DNA of 64,000 bases from the NCBI RefSeq assembly GCF_014204945.1, contig NZ_JACHMN010000003.1:1240001-1304000 (forward strand). Direction: 5' to 3'. The position numbers were made by a program, and so were the translations under genes. How positions within the stretch are numbered: the stretch's first letter is position 1; the number at the start of each line of letters is the position of its first letter. Below, one piece after another: positions 38,654 through 47,187 of the stretch. The DNA comes from Allocatelliglobosispora scoriae (GTDB taxonomy: Bacteria > Actinomycetota > Actinomycetes > Mycobacteriales > Micromonosporaceae). The notes beneath the pieces were generated by a model. The model was not told the origin of the DNA, did no database searches, and worked only from the letters and a program-made list of their open reading frames with translations.

Positions 38654-38673
38654 CTACGGTTACGTCACCGTAG
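38654..38673. promoter_or_regulatory. Palindromic operator upstream of the desaturase gene
   Basis: CTACGGT-TACGTC-ACCGTAG: two perfect 7-bp inverted arms around 6 bases, 22-41 bases before the GTG start of the leftward desaturase gene. Size and form fit a TetR-family operator. Fatty-acid desaturase genes are commonly controlled by acyl-CoA-sensing TetR repressors. The cognate regulator is not in the window. Confidence 0.7.
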
Positions 38674-38811
38674 GTTTCTCGTTTCAGCGTACCTGCTCGC
38701 GGGGGATGCACGAAGGACGAGAGGTTACCGGCGGGGAACCGGATCTTCGGCGCGAGAGGGCTTGATCTGCGTCTTCGGGTGCGGATCATCGCCCCCCTCA
38801 CGCCATGGGAC

Positions 38812-38828
38812 CAACTCTTGAAGAGTTG
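38812..38828 (-). terminator. Short hairpin after the TPR gene
   Basis: CAACTCTT and AAGAGTTG form an 8-bp perfect stem around one base, about 50 bases past the leftward TPR stop. The core is nearly the same as the terminator at 5251-5291, so this may be a decayed copy of the same element. The rest of 38674-38879 shows no gene. Confidence 0.45.
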
Positions 38829-38879
38829 CGACGATCTTGGCGTCGTGGGCGGGCCGTGGTGGCTCTGGCTGGTGTGATG

Positions 38880-40226
38880 TCACGCCCGCTGCAGCTCGAT
38901 GAGGAGCTCCCGCATCTGGCCCAGCGCCGGGTGCTCCGTCTGCTCGGCCAGGGCGATGGCCCGAACCAGGAACTCGACGGCATCACCCGGCCGCCCCATC
39001 CTCGCCATCAGGGCGGCCATGTTGAAGCACATCATCGCCTCGGAACCGCGATCCCCCAGGATGCGGACGATGTCGATCACCTCGTCCAGCGCGGCCTTCG
39101 CCCCGGCGAGATCGCCTCGCATGAATCGAATTCCACCGATGTTGTTCAGGGTGGCCGCTTCGCCGGCCCGGTCGCCGATCTCCCGCTGGATGGGCTGCGC
39201 CTGCTCGAAGTAGGCCAGCGCCCGCCGCTCGTCGGCCAGCCCGGCGTACGCCATGCCGATGTTGTTCAGGGTGACCGCTTCGCCGGGGCGGTCGCCGGCG
39301 TCCCGTTGGACGGGTAGTGCCTGCTCGTAGTAGGCCAGTGCGTGCTGCGGGTCGCCCAGCCCGTCGTATATGCCGCCGATGTTGTTGAGGATGATGGCTT
39401 CGCCGGCCCGGTCGCCGACGTCCCGCTTGAGGAGGAGCGCCTGCTCGTAATAGGCCAGGGCCTGCTGCGGGTCGCCGAGCCCGTCGTACGCGCCGCCGAT
39501 GTTGTTCAGGGTGACCGCTTCGCCGGCCCGGTCGCCGATCTCCCGCTTGAGGGGGAGCGCCTGCTGGTAGTAGGCGAGCGCCTGCCGCCGGTCGCCCATC
39601 CGGTTGTGGACCATGCCGATGTTGTTCAGCGTGGCCGCTTCGATGGACGACTTGCCGACCTCTCGCGTGATCGGCAGCGCCTGCTGGTAGTAGGCGAGCG
39701 CCTGCCGCCGGTCGCCCAGTCCGTCGTACGCCATGCCGATGTTGTTCAGCGTGGCCGCTTCGCCGGCCCGGTCGCCGACCTCTCGCAGGATGGGCAGTGC
39801 CTGCTGGTAGTAGGCGAGCGCCTGCCGCCGGTCGCCCATCCCGTCGTGCACCATGCCGATGCTGCTCAGGGTGGCCGCCTCCCCGGCCCGGTCGCCGGCC
39901 TCCCGGATGATCGGCAGCGCTTGCCCGTAGCAGTCCAGTGCCTGTCGAGGACGGCCGGTGGACGACAGTGCCGAACCGAGGTCGTAGAACGCGCCGGCGT
40001 CCGGGCCCAACGTCAGCGTCGCCTGAGCCACCGCTGCCACGTCGGCGAACCGCGACCAGCGCATCCACACCCTGCCCACCCGATGCCCGGCATCCCGGGC
40101 GATCACCGGTTCCCGGCCCGCCACCGCCAGCCGATGCACCTCCGCCCACTGCGCGACCATCCCACCGGGCGAGCCACCCGCGAACCGGTCCACCTCACCA
40201 CCGGTCGCGGCCGAGGCATTCGTCAA
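38880..40226 (-). CDS. Tetratricopeptide-repeat protein with near-identical repeats
   Basis: 448 residues. After an N-terminal ~80-residue segment containing GGEVDRFAGGSPGGMVAQ, there are about nine 40-residue TPRs of the form GDRAGEAATLNNIGMAYDGL then GDRRQALAYYQQALPILREV. At DNA level the 120-bp units are so similar that recent expansion or gene conversion is likely. No enzymatic domain is present. The N-terminal segment resembles the one that precedes NB-ARC or effector modules in actinobacterial TPR proteins, which are missing here. I place the start at the TTG at 40226 because GGAGGAG lies 6 bases ahead; the frame is open to another TTG at 40298. Likely a protein-interaction scaffold. 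Confidence 0.8.
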   Translation of the reverse strand: MTNASAATGGEVDRFAGGSPGGMVAQWAEVHRLAVAGREPVIARDAGHRVGRVWMRWSRFADVAAVAQATLTLGPDAGAFYDLGSALSSTGRPRQALDCYGQALPIIREAGDRAGEAATLSSIGMVHDGMGDRRQALAYYQQALPILREVGDRAGEAATLNNIGMAYDGLGDRRQALAYYQQALPITREVGKSSIEAATLNNIGMVHNRMGDRRQALAYYQQALPLKREIGDRAGEAVTLNNIGGAYDGLGDPQQALAYYEQALLLKRDVGDRAGEAIILNNIGGIYDGLGDPQHALAYYEQALPVQRDAGDRPGEAVTLNNIGMAYAGLADERRALAYFEQAQPIQREIGDRAGEAATLNNIGGIRFMRGDLAGAKAALDEVIDIVRILGDRGSEAMMCFNMAALMARMGRPGDAVEFLVRAIALAEQTEHPALGQMRELLIELQRA

Positions 40227-40376
40227 CCCGAACTCCTCCCACCGCCTCGCACCGCCCGGCACGAGAATCAAGATCCGAATAGGACGGAAACACCGCAATC
40301 ATCCCGCAGCCTCCAACGCCGCCGCAGCCGCCGACCAGACACTGCGCCATCCGCCCATGGGTTCGAGGGGCGGCCG

Positions 40377-40982
40377 TCACGGACGGCGGCGGTCCCGCCG
40401 GTACGCCCAGGCCTCGTGCCAGGTGTGCGGATAGACGCCGAGCAGGAAGTAGTCGCGGGTGCACCGGATCGGCGTTCCCCGGTGGTCGTGGTAGACGAGC
40501 CACAGCGGCAGCAGCGCGAAAACCGCGTAGTTGGCGGCGACCAGCGGCAGGTAGAGCGGCCCGAGCAGCCGCGCCTGCAGTATGTGCAGATCCTCGTGGC
40601 GCTCGGTCCGGGGACTGACCCCGGCGATGACGGTGCCGATGGTGGTGGCGTACCCGGGGATCGCCTGCTCGACGACGTTGACACGGGCGCTTCCGCGAGA
40701 GCGGGGGCGGTCGAGGCGATGCCCGGCGAGCAGGTTGCCCACGAGGAACGCTGCTCCGGCGGCCGTGTTGGGCAGGCTCCACGTGTGATCAAGGACGAAG
40801 AGCGCGACGCCGCGCGTCGATCGCGGATAGACCCCCGCCGTGGCGAGCGCCCAGGCGAAGGGCAGTGCGAAGCCGAGCGCGATGACGACGCCGGTCATGA
40901 GGCCCGCGTACCCGCCGAAAAGCCAGCCGACCAGGGCCGCGACGGCGGCATTGACCAGCGCGGACGCCGCGGCGGCGAGCAT
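40377..40982 (-). CDS. Small membrane protein of unknown function
   Basis: 201 residues. Two hydrophobic helices fill the first ~50 residues (ALVNAAVAALVGWLF, LMTGVVIALGFALPFAWAL), a polar stretch contains GHRLDRPRSRGSAR and the motif RHEDLHILQARLLGPLYLP, and another helix follows (VAANYAVFALLPLWLV). The C-terminus is rich in Tyr, His and Arg. HEDLHILQAR resembles the H-E-x-x-H neighbourhood of small membrane-linked proteins, but no metalloprotease motif is complete. No family recognised. The ATG at 40982 appears leaderless. It lies upstream of the TPR gene on the same strand, 150 bases apart. Confidence 0.75.
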   Translation of the reverse strand: MLAAAASALVNAAVAALVGWLFGGYAGLMTGVVIALGFALPFAWALATAGVYPRSTRGVALFVLDHTWSLPNTAAGAAFLVGNLLAGHRLDRPRSRGSARVNVVEQAIPGYATTIGTVIAGVSPRTERHEDLHILQARLLGPLYLPLVAANYAVFALLPLWLVYHDHRGTPIRCTRDYFLLGVYPHTWHEAWAYRRDRRRP

Positions 40983-40988
40983 GAGCCG

Positions 40989-40994
40989 AGACTA
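40989..40994 (-). promoter_or_regulatory. Candidate -10 element of a leaderless promoter
   Basis: Reading leftward, TAGTCT is followed by a 6-base spacer and then the ATG at 40982, with no ribosome site. Confidence 0.5.
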
Positions 40995-41122
40995 GCGAAT
41001 GGTTACGGGCGGCCGACCACCAATTGTGTCGAATTGGCGACCGTGAGTGATTCATTGCTCACGTCATCCATGCTGCAAGGCTCTGATCAGGCTCAATACA
41101 TGAAGGCAGATGGGACAGGCAG

Positions 41123-41950
41123 ATGGCGCAGCGGTGGTTGATCACAGGATGTTCCAGCGGGCTCGGCCGCGCGCTGGCGATCAAGCTGGCCGAGGCGGGT
41201 GAGAAGGTCATCGCGACGGCCCGCCGCCCCGAGACGATCGATGATCTGGCCCGGCGGTACTCGGGCACGCTCGTCACCGGGGCGCTCGACGTGCGCGAGC
41301 CGGCCCAGTGCCAGGCCGCCGTCGACCTCGCCGTCGACTGCTTCGGCGGGGTCGACGTGCTCGTCAACAACGCCGGGTACGGCCAGTTCGGCGCGGTGGA
41401 GGAGGTCTCCGACGCGGAGCTCGCAGCCCAGTTCGAGACGAACGTCTTCGGCCCGTGGCGGCTCACCCGGGCGGTCCTGCCGCTGTGGCGGGAGCAGGAG
41501 TCGGGGCACGCGATCTTCGTCTCGTCGCTCGCCGGGTTCATGCCGTTTCCGGGGCTCGCGGCATACACGTCGAGCAAGTTCGCGCTGGAAGGGCTGGCCG
41601 AGTCGCTGGCGGTGGAGGCGGCGCACCTCGGCGTACGGGTGACGATCATGCAGCCGGGCGGGTTCGCCACCGCCTATGGTGATTCGCTGGTCGAGCCCGA
41701 CCGGCACGTCGTCGACTACGAACCGGCGATCAGCGGCATGCTCGTCGGCCTGCGCGGCATCCGCGACCTGCCCGCCATCAACGAGCCCGAACTCTTCGCC
41801 GAGGTGGTCCTGCGGGTGGCGAGAATGCAGCTGCCGCCGCTGCGGCTGCCCGTCGGGCCGGAGTCGGAGACCTACCTGAGCGCGGTCTACGCGGCCCGGC
41901 TGCAGGAGTTCGAGGCGATGACGAAAGCCGGGCACCACGTGGCGCGCTGA
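41123..41950 (+). CDS. Short-chain dehydrogenase/reductase
   Basis: A 275-residue classical SDR. Cofactor motif TGCSSGLGRAL at the N-terminus with ATARRPE at the end of strand 2 (the Arg pair favours NADP), NNAGYGQFGAVE, the catalytic Ser in FVSSLAGFMPFPG, and YTSSKFALEG for the Tyr and Lys. The substrate loop QPGGFATAYGDSL follows. Substrate unknown; retinol/steroid-like SDRs have similar tails. It is a single gene; the 140 bases upstream are relatively AT-rich and probably carry its promoter. Confidence 0.92.
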   Translation: MAQRWLITGCSSGLGRALAIKLAEAGEKVIATARRPETIDDLARRYSGTLVTGALDVREPAQCQAAVDLAVDCFGGVDVLVNNAGYGQFGAVEEVSDAELAAQFETNVFGPWRLTRAVLPLWREQESGHAIFVSSLAGFMPFPGLAAYTSSKFALEGLAESLAVEAAHLGVRVTIMQPGGFATAYGDSLVEPDRHVVDYEPAISGMLVGLRGIRDLPAINEPELFAEVVLRVARMQLPPLRLPVGPESETYLSAVYAARLQEFEAMTKAGHHVAR

Positions 41951-42014
41951 GGCGGGCGGGGTAACCTCGCTGGCGGCGGTCGGTAAGTGCCGGTCGCTGT
42001 TTGGAGGGAGCATC

Positions 42015-42221
42015 ATGCTGGGACTCGAAGCGAAGTTGTCGAAGGCGTGGGAGGGCAAGTCTGCCCAGGACATCGCCGACGCGCCGGTGACGGCGATCCA
42101 GGGCGTGTCCGAGACGGACGCCAAGCACCTGCTGGAGGCGTTCGGCATCAAGACCGTCCGTGACCTCGGGACGAACAAGTTCTTCCGCTGGGCACAGGGC
42201 ATCGCGGCACTCGCCGACTAG
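42015..42221 (+). CDS. Small helix-hairpin-helix protein
   Basis: 68 residues with a GGAGGG ribosome site 6-7 bases before the ATG. The centre, PVTAIQGVSETDAKHLLEAF, followed by GIKTVRDLG is a helix-hairpin-helix (compare RuvA and DUF4332-type proteins), which usually contacts DNA backbone without sequence specificity. The N-terminus has a short amphipathic helix (LGLEAKLSKAWEGK). No operon partner is obvious, and a perfect hairpin follows. A DNA-binding role is inferred from fold only. Confidence 0.75.
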   Translation: MLGLEAKLSKAWEGKSAQDIADAPVTAIQGVSETDAKHLLEAFGIKTVRDLGTNKFFRWAQGIAALAD

Positions 42222-42227
42222 TAGTGG

Positions 42228-42253
42228 CTCTACATAAGACCTCTACATAAGAC
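42228..42253 (+). repeat. 13-bp direct tandem duplication
   Basis: CTCTACATAAGAC occurs twice back to back (42228-42240 and 42241-42253), directly before the terminator hairpin. It is AT-rich relative to its surroundings. Confidence 0.85.
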
Positions 42254-42283
42254 AGGGCGCGACTCGTGCGAGTCGCGCCCTGT
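42252..42283. terminator. Perfect hairpin terminator after the HhH gene
   Basis: ACAGGGCGCGACTCG (42252-42266) and its exact reverse complement (42269-42283) form a 15-bp stem with a 2-base centre, 30 bases after the HhH stop. Confidence 0.85.
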
Positions 42284-42300
42284 GCTGTGTTGCCGTGTTG

Positions 42301-42595
42301 CCGGGTCGCTTCGCTCTCGCGCGCCCCTGTGCAACGTCTTCCTTCGTCGCTTCGCTCCTCAGTCCAGACGTCGCGGCGCGCTTCGCGAAGCTCCCGTGTT
42401 GCCGGGTCGCTTCGCTCTCGCGCGCCCCGGTGCAACGTCTTCCTTCGTCGCTTCGCTCCTCAGTCCAGACGTCGCGGCGCGCTTCGCGAAGCTCCCGTGT
42501 TGCCGGGTCGCTTCGCTCTCGCGCGCCCCGGTGCAACGTCTTCCTTCGTCGCTTCGCTCCTCAGTCCAGACGTCGCGGCGCGCTTCGCGAAGCTC
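42301..42595. repeat. Three tandem 101-bp repeats
   Basis: Units start at 42301, 42402 and 42503. Copies 1 and 2 differ at a single base, and copy 3 matches until it ends about 42595. Each unit carries several TCGCTTCGCT submotifs and a GCTTCGCGAAGC palindrome. The array lies between converging genes (HhH and aminopeptidase P) and has no coding function I can support: the unit length is not a multiple of three. Confidence 0.9.
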
Positions 42596-42613
42596 TCGTA
42601 CCTGGATGGATCT

Positions 42614-44098
42614 TTACGGCAGGCGCGGGCCCGCCTCGCGCTGGGCCCCGAGCCAGTTCTCCACCTCGGCGCTGGTGCGCGGGAGCCCGGCCGAGAGGTT
42701 GACGCACCCCTCGGCCGTGACCATGACATCGTCCTCGATCCGGACGCCGACGCCGCGCAGCTCGGCCGGGACGAGCTCGTCTTCGGCCTGGAAGTAGAGC
42801 CCCGGCTCGACGGTGAGGACATAGCCCTCGTCCAGCTCGCCGTCGCGGTATGCCTCGTTGCGGGCATTGGCGCAGTCGTGCACATCGAGGCCGAGCATGT
42901 GGCCGAAGCCGTGCAGGGTCCACCGGCGGTAGATCATCGAGTCCTTCTCCATCGCCTCGTCGACCGAGCACGGGAGGATGCCCAGGTCGGCGAGGCCCTC
43001 GGCGAGGACCCGCATGCACGTGGTGTGCACATCGGTGAACTTGACGCCCGGCTTGATGAAGTCCATGCCCGCCTGCTGCGAGGCGTGGACGATGTCGTAG
43101 ACCTGCTTCTGCAGCGGCGTGAACCGCCCGCTCACCGGGATCGTCCGGGTGATGTCGGCGGTGTAGAGGTTGCGGTTCTCCACCCCCATGTCCATCAGCA
43201 GCAGCTTGCCGGGCTCGGTGCGCCCGTCGTTGCGGATCCAGTGCAGGATCGTCGCGTGCGCGTCGGAGCCGACGATCGACGTGTAGCCCACGTCGTTGCC
43301 GTCGTGACGCGCCCGCAGCCCGAAGACGCCCTCGATGAGGCGCTCCGAGACCGCGCGGTCGGCCGGGATGATCCGGGCGACATCCTCGAAGCCACGGGTG
43401 GTGGCGTCGATCGCGTCCTGGAGCTGGGCGATCTCCCAGGCGTCCTTGACGAGCTTGTGCTCGGAGATCGTCCAGGCGAGTTCGGCGTCGCGGTGGTTCT
43501 TGCCGTCCGCTTCGAGAACGGGCAGCACCGCCTTGTCGACCCGGGGGTCGAAGCCGCGCAGGACCCGGGTGCGGTTGGGCGCGAGCCCGGCCAGCACCCC
43601 CGGCAGGTCCGCGAGGTTGGCGGTGGCGACGCCCAGCTCGGTCGACTTCTCGCTGAGCGTGTGCCGCCGGCCGATCCACAGCTCGCCGTAGAGGCGGTCG
43701 GTGAAGAACTCGTCCGTCGTCCGCGGCGAGCGCGGGCGCACGTAGAGCACGGCTTCGCCGTCGGGCCGGATGACCAGCACGCTCTCGGGGTCGAACTCAC
43801 CCGTGAGCCAGAAGAAGTCGCTTCCTGGCCGATAGGTGTAGTTGGTGTCGTTTGCCCGAACCTGCTCGTGGCCGCTCGGGATGACCAGCGTGTCGCCAGG
43901 GAAGGTGGCGGCAAGCCGGGCCCGTCGGGCCGCGTGGTTCGGTGCGCCGGTGGTCAAGGTCACCGGTAGTTCGGTGTCGCGCCAGCCCGATCGCATGAAC
44001 TGCACGAACTTCTCCGGGTACGCCGGATCGTGCGTTTGCTGGGCCTTGTCCTTCTCGGTGCCCGCGCCTGCTGCTTCTGGCTGCTCGGCCTCGGTCAT
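42614..44098 (-). CDS. Aminopeptidase P family metalloprotease (Xaa-Pro aminopeptidase)
   Basis: 494 residues of the pita-bread fold, cleaving the N-terminal residue before proline in cytoplasmic peptides. The di-metal ligands are readable: Asp in MDMGVENRNLYTADITRT (two Asp), His in GFGHMLGLDVHD, Glu in TVEPGLYF, and Glu in GVRIEDDVMVT. The N-terminal domain includes YRPGSDFFWLTGEFDPE, typical of the family. The ATG at 44098 has GGGAGGAT 6-7 bases upstream. It is divergent from asnB across 179 bases. Confidence 0.93.
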   Translation of the reverse strand: MTEAEQPEAAGAGTEKDKAQQTHDPAYPEKFVQFMRSGWRDTELPVTLTTGAPNHAARRARLAATFPGDTLVIPSGHEQVRANDTNYTYRPGSDFFWLTGEFDPESVLVIRPDGEAVLYVRPRSPRTTDEFFTDRLYGELWIGRRHTLSEKSTELGVATANLADLPGVLAGLAPNRTRVLRGFDPRVDKAVLPVLEADGKNHRDAELAWTISEHKLVKDAWEIAQLQDAIDATTRGFEDVARIIPADRAVSERLIEGVFGLRARHDGNDVGYTSIVGSDAHATILHWIRNDGRTEPGKLLLMDMGVENRNLYTADITRTIPVSGRFTPLQKQVYDIVHASQQAGMDFIKPGVKFTDVHTTCMRVLAEGLADLGILPCSVDEAMEKDSMIYRRWTLHGFGHMLGLDVHDCANARNEAYRDGELDEGYVLTVEPGLYFQAEDELVPAELRGVGVRIEDDVMVTAEGCVNLSAGLPRTSAEVENWLGAQREAGPRLP

Positions 44099-44277
44099 TC
44101 GGATCCTCCCATCCGTAGTGCGGTGCACCGCGCCGTTGCGGCACACCTTCCCCGACGGTACTCCCGGGGACCGACAGCTCGTTGATCAACCCGGCTCGTC
44201 GATGGGCCAGATCGAGTGGCTCTCGATGAGCCACGGTGGGCGTCCTAACGATCCCGGGACGTGGAAGGATGGGCTCC

Positions 44278-46221
44278 ATGTGTGGATTGCTTGCGTTCTT
44301 CAGTGCCTATGGCGAAGCTCACCAGCACAAGGCGGCCCTCGGTGAGGCCCTGGAGTGCATGCACCACCGAGGCCCGGATGAGACCGGCGTCGAGGTGGTC
44401 GGGCTGGACGCCGTCTTCGCGCACAAGCGCCTGTCGATCATCGATGTGGCGCTGTCGCACGAGCCGCTCGGTTACGACCACGGCCGCTACCTGCTCACCT
44501 TCAACGGCGAGATCTACAACTACCTGGAGCTGCGCGACCAGCTCGCCGCCGAGTTCGGCGCCCAGTTCGCCACCAACGGCGACGGTGAGGTGATCGTCGC
44601 GGGCTACCACTACTGGGGCGAGGCGATCCTCGACAAGCTGCGCGGGATGTTCTCCTTCGTCATCTGGGACCAGCAGGAGCGGGTGGCCTTCGGCGCCCGC
44701 GACCCCTTCGGCATCAAGCCGATGCACTACCTGGAGACCAACGACGGGCTCTACCTCGCGAGCGAGAAGAAGGCGCTGCTGCCCTTCGCCGACTCCGCCT
44801 CGCGCGGTGACGCGGGCATCGACACCGCCAACCTGTCGCACTACCTGACCCTGCAGTATGTCCCCGAGCCGCGGACCCTGCACAAGGGCATCTCGCGGAT
44901 CGGTTCCGGCGAGTGCCTCACCTGGAGCCCGGGGGAGCGGGTCAAGACCCGCCGCTACTACCGCGCCGTCTTCCGGCCCACGCCGACCGACAACCCCGAG
45001 GCGCTCTACGCCCGGATCCGCGAGACGCTGCGCGAGAGCGTGCGCATGCACATGCGCTCCGACGTGCCCGTGGGCGCGTTCCTCTCCAGCGGCATCGACT
45101 CGACCGCCGTCGTGGCCCTGGCCCGGGAGTTCAACCCCAACATCCTGACCTTCACCGTGGGGTACGACGTAGCCGGCTACTCCGAGATCGACGTCGCGCA
45201 GGACTCGGCCCGGCACCTCGACGTGACGACGATCCCCACCAAGATCGGCGCCCAGGAGATGATGGACGCCCTTCCCAAGATCGTCTGGCACCTGGACGAC
45301 CCGGTCGCCGACCCCGCGCTCGTCCCGCTCTACTTCGTCGCGAAGAAGGCCGCCGAGCACGTCACGGTGGTCCTCTCCGGTGAGGGCGCCGACGAGTTCT
45401 TCGGCGGCTACACGATCTATCGCGAGCCGCTGTCGCTCTCGATGGTCAACGATCTGCCCGACGGGCTGCAGAAGGGCCTGCGCGCGGTCTCCAAGGTGAT
45501 CCCGCAGGGTGTCAAGGGCAAGAGCTTCCTGGAGCGCGGCACCACGCCGATCGAGGCCCGCTACTACGGCAACGCGCGGATCTTCAACGAGGCCGAGAAG
45601 CAGAAGCTGCTGCGGCGCTACGACCCCTCGGTGCGCTACACCGATGTCACCGCGCCGATCTATGCCGAGGTGCCCGACCTCGACGATGTCACCACGATGC
45701 AGTATGTCGACCTCTACACCTGGCTGCGCGGCGACATCCTGGTCAAGGCCGACCGCATGTCGATGGCGCACTCGCTCGAACTCCGGGTGCCCTTCCTCGA
45801 CAAGGAGGTCTTCGATGTCGCCTCCATCGTGCCGGTCGACCTGAAGCTCCCGCCGCGCTCCGACGCCACGAAGTACGCCATGCGCCAGGCGCTGCAGACC
45901 GTCGTGCCCCCGGCGATCGTCAACCGCCGCAAGCTCGGCTTCCCGACCCCGACCCGGGTCTGGCTCGCCGGCGAGATGTACGACTGGGCCCGCAACATCT
46001 TCGCCACCTCCGGCGCGGGTGAGCTGCTGGACCTCAAGTACGCCGACCGGCTGCTCCAGGAGCACAAGGCGGGCGAGGCCGACCACAGCCGCAAGATCTG
46101 GACCGTGCTCGTCTTCTGCATCTGGCACGCGATCTTCGTGGCGAAGACTTTGGATCCAGGCATCAGTCGTAATCAATCGGCCTTGCTCACCAAGCCCGTT
46201 GTCGGTTCGATGGTGTCGTGA
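44278..46221 (+). CDS. asnB: Asparagine synthase (glutamine-hydrolysing)
   Basis: 647 residues making asparagine from aspartate, ATP and glutamine. Cys-2 nucleophile in MCGLLAFFSAYGE after Met removal, MHHRGPDETG, and FNGEIYNYLELR form the class II glutaminase half. LSSGIDSTAVVALA is the PP-loop of the synthetase half, followed by SGEGADEFFGGY. The C-terminal block VKADRMSMAHSLELRVPFLD is also typical. The start ATG has GGAAGGAT upstream. It overlaps the PfkB kinase gene (GTGA), so the pair is co-translated. Some relatives amidate other carboxylates, but length and motifs fit AsnB. Confidence 0.95.
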   Translation: MCGLLAFFSAYGEAHQHKAALGEALECMHHRGPDETGVEVVGLDAVFAHKRLSIIDVALSHEPLGYDHGRYLLTFNGEIYNYLELRDQLAAEFGAQFATNGDGEVIVAGYHYWGEAILDKLRGMFSFVIWDQQERVAFGARDPFGIKPMHYLETNDGLYLASEKKALLPFADSASRGDAGIDTANLSHYLTLQYVPEPRTLHKGISRIGSGECLTWSPGERVKTRRYYRAVFRPTPTDNPEALYARIRETLRESVRMHMRSDVPVGAFLSSGIDSTAVVALAREFNPNILTFTVGYDVAGYSEIDVAQDSARHLDVTTIPTKIGAQEMMDALPKIVWHLDDPVADPALVPLYFVAKKAAEHVTVVLSGEGADEFFGGYTIYREPLSLSMVNDLPDGLQKGLRAVSKVIPQGVKGKSFLERGTTPIEARYYGNARIFNEAEKQKLLRRYDPSVRYTDVTAPIYAEVPDLDDVTTMQYVDLYTWLRGDILVKADRMSMAHSLELRVPFLDKEVFDVASIVPVDLKLPPRSDATKYAMRQALQTVVPPAIVNRRKLGFPTPTRVWLAGEMYDWARNIFATSGAGELLDLKYADRLLQEHKAGEADHSRKIWTVLVFCIWHAIFVAKTLDPGISRNQSALLTKPVVGSMVS

Positions 46222-47186
46222 CCTATGCGGTGATCCTCGGTGAGGCATTGATCGATCTGCTCTCGACCGCCGACGGCGCGCTGACCCCGGTGGTGGGCGG
46301 CGCGCCGTTCAACGTCGCGGTCGGGCTCGCCCGCCTCGGCACCCCTGCCCACCTGCTCACCGCCGTCGGCGGGGACACCTTCGGCGACCGGATCGTCGAT
46401 TACGCGGCGGCGGCCGGGGTGGGGGTCGGCGGGATCGTCCGGGTGCCCGCGCCGACACCGCTCGCCGTGGCCACCTACACCGGCAGCGAGGCGTCCTTCG
46501 CCTTCTACGGGGACCCGCCGGCGTACGGGATGCTGGCCCCCACCGACCTCGACCCGGACCTGCTCGCGGGGGCGTCGGTGCTCTACTGCGGCTCGATCGC
46601 CCTGCTCGGCGCCGCGTCGCTGCGCGCCGCCCGGCACGCCTGGGCCACGCCGGGGCCGCTGCGGGCGTTCGACCCGAACGTGCGGCCCTTCCTGCTGCCC
46701 GACGCGCACGCCGCCGCCCGGCTCCGCGCGATCGTCGAGGAGTTCTCGGCCGGTGCCGACCTCGTCAAGCTCAGCCTCGCCGACGCGACCGCGCTCTACG
46801 GCCCGGTGCCGCCGAGCCGGGTGGCGCTGCGGTTGCTGGCGCTGGGGGCCGGGACCGTCGTCGTCACCCTCGGCGCGGCGGGAGCGATGATCTTCCGGCA
46901 CCGCGACGACGCGGCGCCCCGGCCGGAGCGGATGGCGGTCGACTACATCCACAGCCGCGCCGAGAGCGTCTTCGGCCTGCCGGTGCACCCGGGACAGGTG
47001 ATCGACACGACCGGCGCCGGTGACTCGGTCGTCGCCGCGCTGATGCACCGGATGCTCGCCGGGCTGCCGGACTCCGGCTCGTGGATCGAGGCGGTGGAGT
47101 TCGCGCTGCGGGTCTCGGCCCACGTCTGCGCCCGGCGCGGCGGCGCGGTGGCGATGCCGACCCTCGTCGAGCTGGCGGCGAGCTAG
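46218..47186 (+). CDS. PfkB-family carbohydrate kinase (fructokinase-like)
   Basis: 322 residues. N-terminal GEALIDLLS and GGAPFNVAVGLARLG are the first PfkB signature region, and DTTGAGDSVVAALM is the second, with the catalytic Asp in GAGD. The VTLGAAGAMIF strand precedes the ATP site. The family phosphorylates fructose, ribose, 2-keto-3-deoxygluconate and similar sugars; fructokinase is the best guess from GEALIDLL. The GTG start overlaps the asnB stop. It ends 2 bases from the convergent MBL gene, with no room for a terminator. Confidence 0.9.
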   Translation: MTYAVILGEALIDLLSTADGALTPVVGGAPFNVAVGLARLGTPAHLLTAVGGDTFGDRIVDYAAAAGVGVGGIVRVPAPTPLAVATYTGSEASFAFYGDPPAYGMLAPTDLDPDLLAGASVLYCGSIALLGAASLRAARHAWATPGPLRAFDPNVRPFLLPDAHAAARLRAIVEEFSAGADLVKLSLADATALYGPVPPSRVALRLLALGAGTVVVTLGAAGAMIFRHRDDAAPRPERMAVDYIHSRAESVFGLPVHPGQVIDTTGAGDSVVAALMHRMLAGLPDSGSWIEAVEFALRVSAHVCARRGGAVAMPTLVELAAS

Positions 47187-47187
47187 C

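Noticed and set aside
38616-38801. Small minus-strand frame upstream of the desaturase (61 codons)
   Set aside because: It overlaps the desaturase start and the operator palindrome, has no ribosome site, and its translation is Arg-rich and unlike any protein.
40227-40298. Longer TTG start for the TPR gene
   Set aside because: No ribosome site before 40298, while GGAGGAG stands 6 bases before the TTG at 40226.
42301-42595. CRISPR array
   Set aside because: Repeats are contiguous 101-bp units with no unique spacers and no cas genes nearby.
42266-43969. Plus-strand frame running through the 101-bp repeats and antisense to aminopeptidase P
   Set aside because: The minus strand encodes all aminopeptidase P metal ligands; the plus frame is compositional and the repeats shift frame every 101 bases.
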